A DNA stretch of 7,738 bases. Source: an uncultured Gemmatimonadota bacterium. GTDB taxonomy: Bacteria > Gemmatimonadota > Gemmatimonadetes > Longimicrobiales > Gaopeijiaceae. The notes under the pieces were generated by a model. The model did no database searches. It worked only from the letters and a program-made list of their open reading frames with translations, and was not told the origin of the DNA. A program made the translations under genes and the position numbers. The stretch is taken from contig CALHIO010000048.1 of NCBI GenBank assembly GCA_938030915.1, forward strand, positions 1-7,738, written 5' to 3'. This document shows, one piece after another, positions 7,360 through 7,738 of this stretch (position 1 is its first letter; each line of letters begins with the position of its first letter).

Positions 7360-7738
7360 ATGAAGAGGTCCGGACGGTTCCCGAAGCGGCGTTTCGTCCC
7401 GTGCAGTGGCGTGTTCGGGTGCGGCCTCCTCGTCGCGCTCTTCGCCATCGCTCTCCCCGGAGTGCAGCACGCCGCCGCGCAGGCGGCACCCGGCCTCGAT
7501 GAGGCGCGCCTGCGCACCCTGTTCGGCCAGATGCCGGTCAACGAAACGGTGCAGCTCATCACGCCGGAAATCATCGTCGATGATGCCCGATTCGTGTCAC
7601 TGGAGCCCTCCACAGTGGAGCTCAGGCAGCTGGGCACGGATGTGCCGATCAGTGTCGACCTCACGGCGATCCGAGGAGTATCGGTGGAACGAAGGCACTG
7701 GCTTCAGGGCACGCTCTGGGGATTGGGCGGCGGCCTCC
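7360..7738 (+). CDS. Exported protein of unknown function, 3' end outside window
   Basis: I do not recognise this protein. The frame is open to the right edge (126 codons from ATG 7360). It begins with a basic region (KR, KRR within residues 2-11), then a hydrophobic stretch at about 22-35, then an AxA-type signal peptidase site (AAAQA, cleavage after about residue 42). A short helical-looking segment (about 46-53) follows, then alternating hydrophobic residues suggesting beta strands (about 60-110). It ends at the edge in LQGTLWGLGGGL, which looks like the start of a Gly-rich or membrane-associated segment. Start sites at 7303 and 7354 are in frame; I chose 7360 because GTGAG lies six bases before it and the signal peptide is then of normal length. 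By layout (signal peptide, small beta domain, then a Gly-rich segment) it resembles hypothetical envelope proteins, but this is inference. It may share the dcd transcript or have its own promoter. Confidence 0.7.
   Translation, partial: MKRSGRFPKRRFVPCSGVFGCGLLVALFAIALPGVQHAAAQAAPGLDEARLRTLFGQMPVNETVQLITPEIIVDDARFVSLEPSTVELRQLGTDVPISVDLTAIRGVSVERRHWLQGTLWGLGGGL

Noticed and set aside
7411..7430. Possible lipobox (VFGC) in the exported protein
   Set aside because: The cysteine lies before the hydrophobic core of the signal peptide, not after it, so a lipoprotein cleavage there is unlikely. The AAAQA site fits better.

Overview
This window is an ordinary respiratory-chain locus. Seven genes on the minus strand, read from right to left, are nuoA, nuoB, nuoC, nuoD, nuoE, nuoF and the first 488 codons of nuoG, which runs off the left edge. 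They encode the peripheral arm of proton-translocating NADH:quinone oxidoreductase (complex I) plus one membrane subunit, NuoA. On the plus strand, facing away from nuoA, are dcd (dCTP deaminase) and the 5' part of a gene for an exported protein of unknown function that runs off the right edge. I see no transposon, phage gene, CRISPR array, tRNA, rRNA or defence system, and I do not think the window holds an undescribed system.

Layout: 1-1465 nuoG (partial, -); 1465-2757 nuoF (-); 2761-3414 nuoE (-); 3411-4691 nuoD (-); 4691-5422 nuoC (-); 5427-6110 nuoB (-); 6101-6463 nuoA (-); 6464-6696 divergent regulatory region; 6697-7251 dcd (+); 7252-7359 short spacer with a hairpin; 7360-7738 exported protein (partial, +). 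The nuo genes overlap by 1-10 bases or are separated by 3-4 bases, so they almost certainly form one transcript with coupled translation. NuoE, NuoF and NuoG form the NADH-oxidising module (FMN and Fe-S clusters). NuoB, NuoC and NuoD form the connecting, quinone-reducing module (cluster N2). NuoA anchors this arm to the membrane. nuoC and nuoD are separate genes, unlike the fused nuoCD of E. coli, and NuoD and NuoB resemble the Thermus Nqo4/Nqo6 style.

The 233-base divergent region is the most information-rich non-coding part. It has a good -35/-10 pair for each direction, a perfect 14-base palindrome almost midway between the two -35 boxes, and a perfect 6-3-6 inverted repeat on the dcd -35 box. 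These are reasonable operator candidates.

The organism is a GC-rich, Gram-negative-type aerobic or respiring bacterium. The short-form NuoG, the TAYCTT-type -10 boxes and the exported protein (signal peptide, small beta-rich segment, start of a Gly-rich segment) made me think of Gemmatimonadota or a neighbouring group. That is inference without a database search. The oddest point is at the extreme left: after the conserved NuoG core, the in-frame sequence becomes Ser-rich with non-coding-like codon-position composition, while an antisense frame looks more protein-like.
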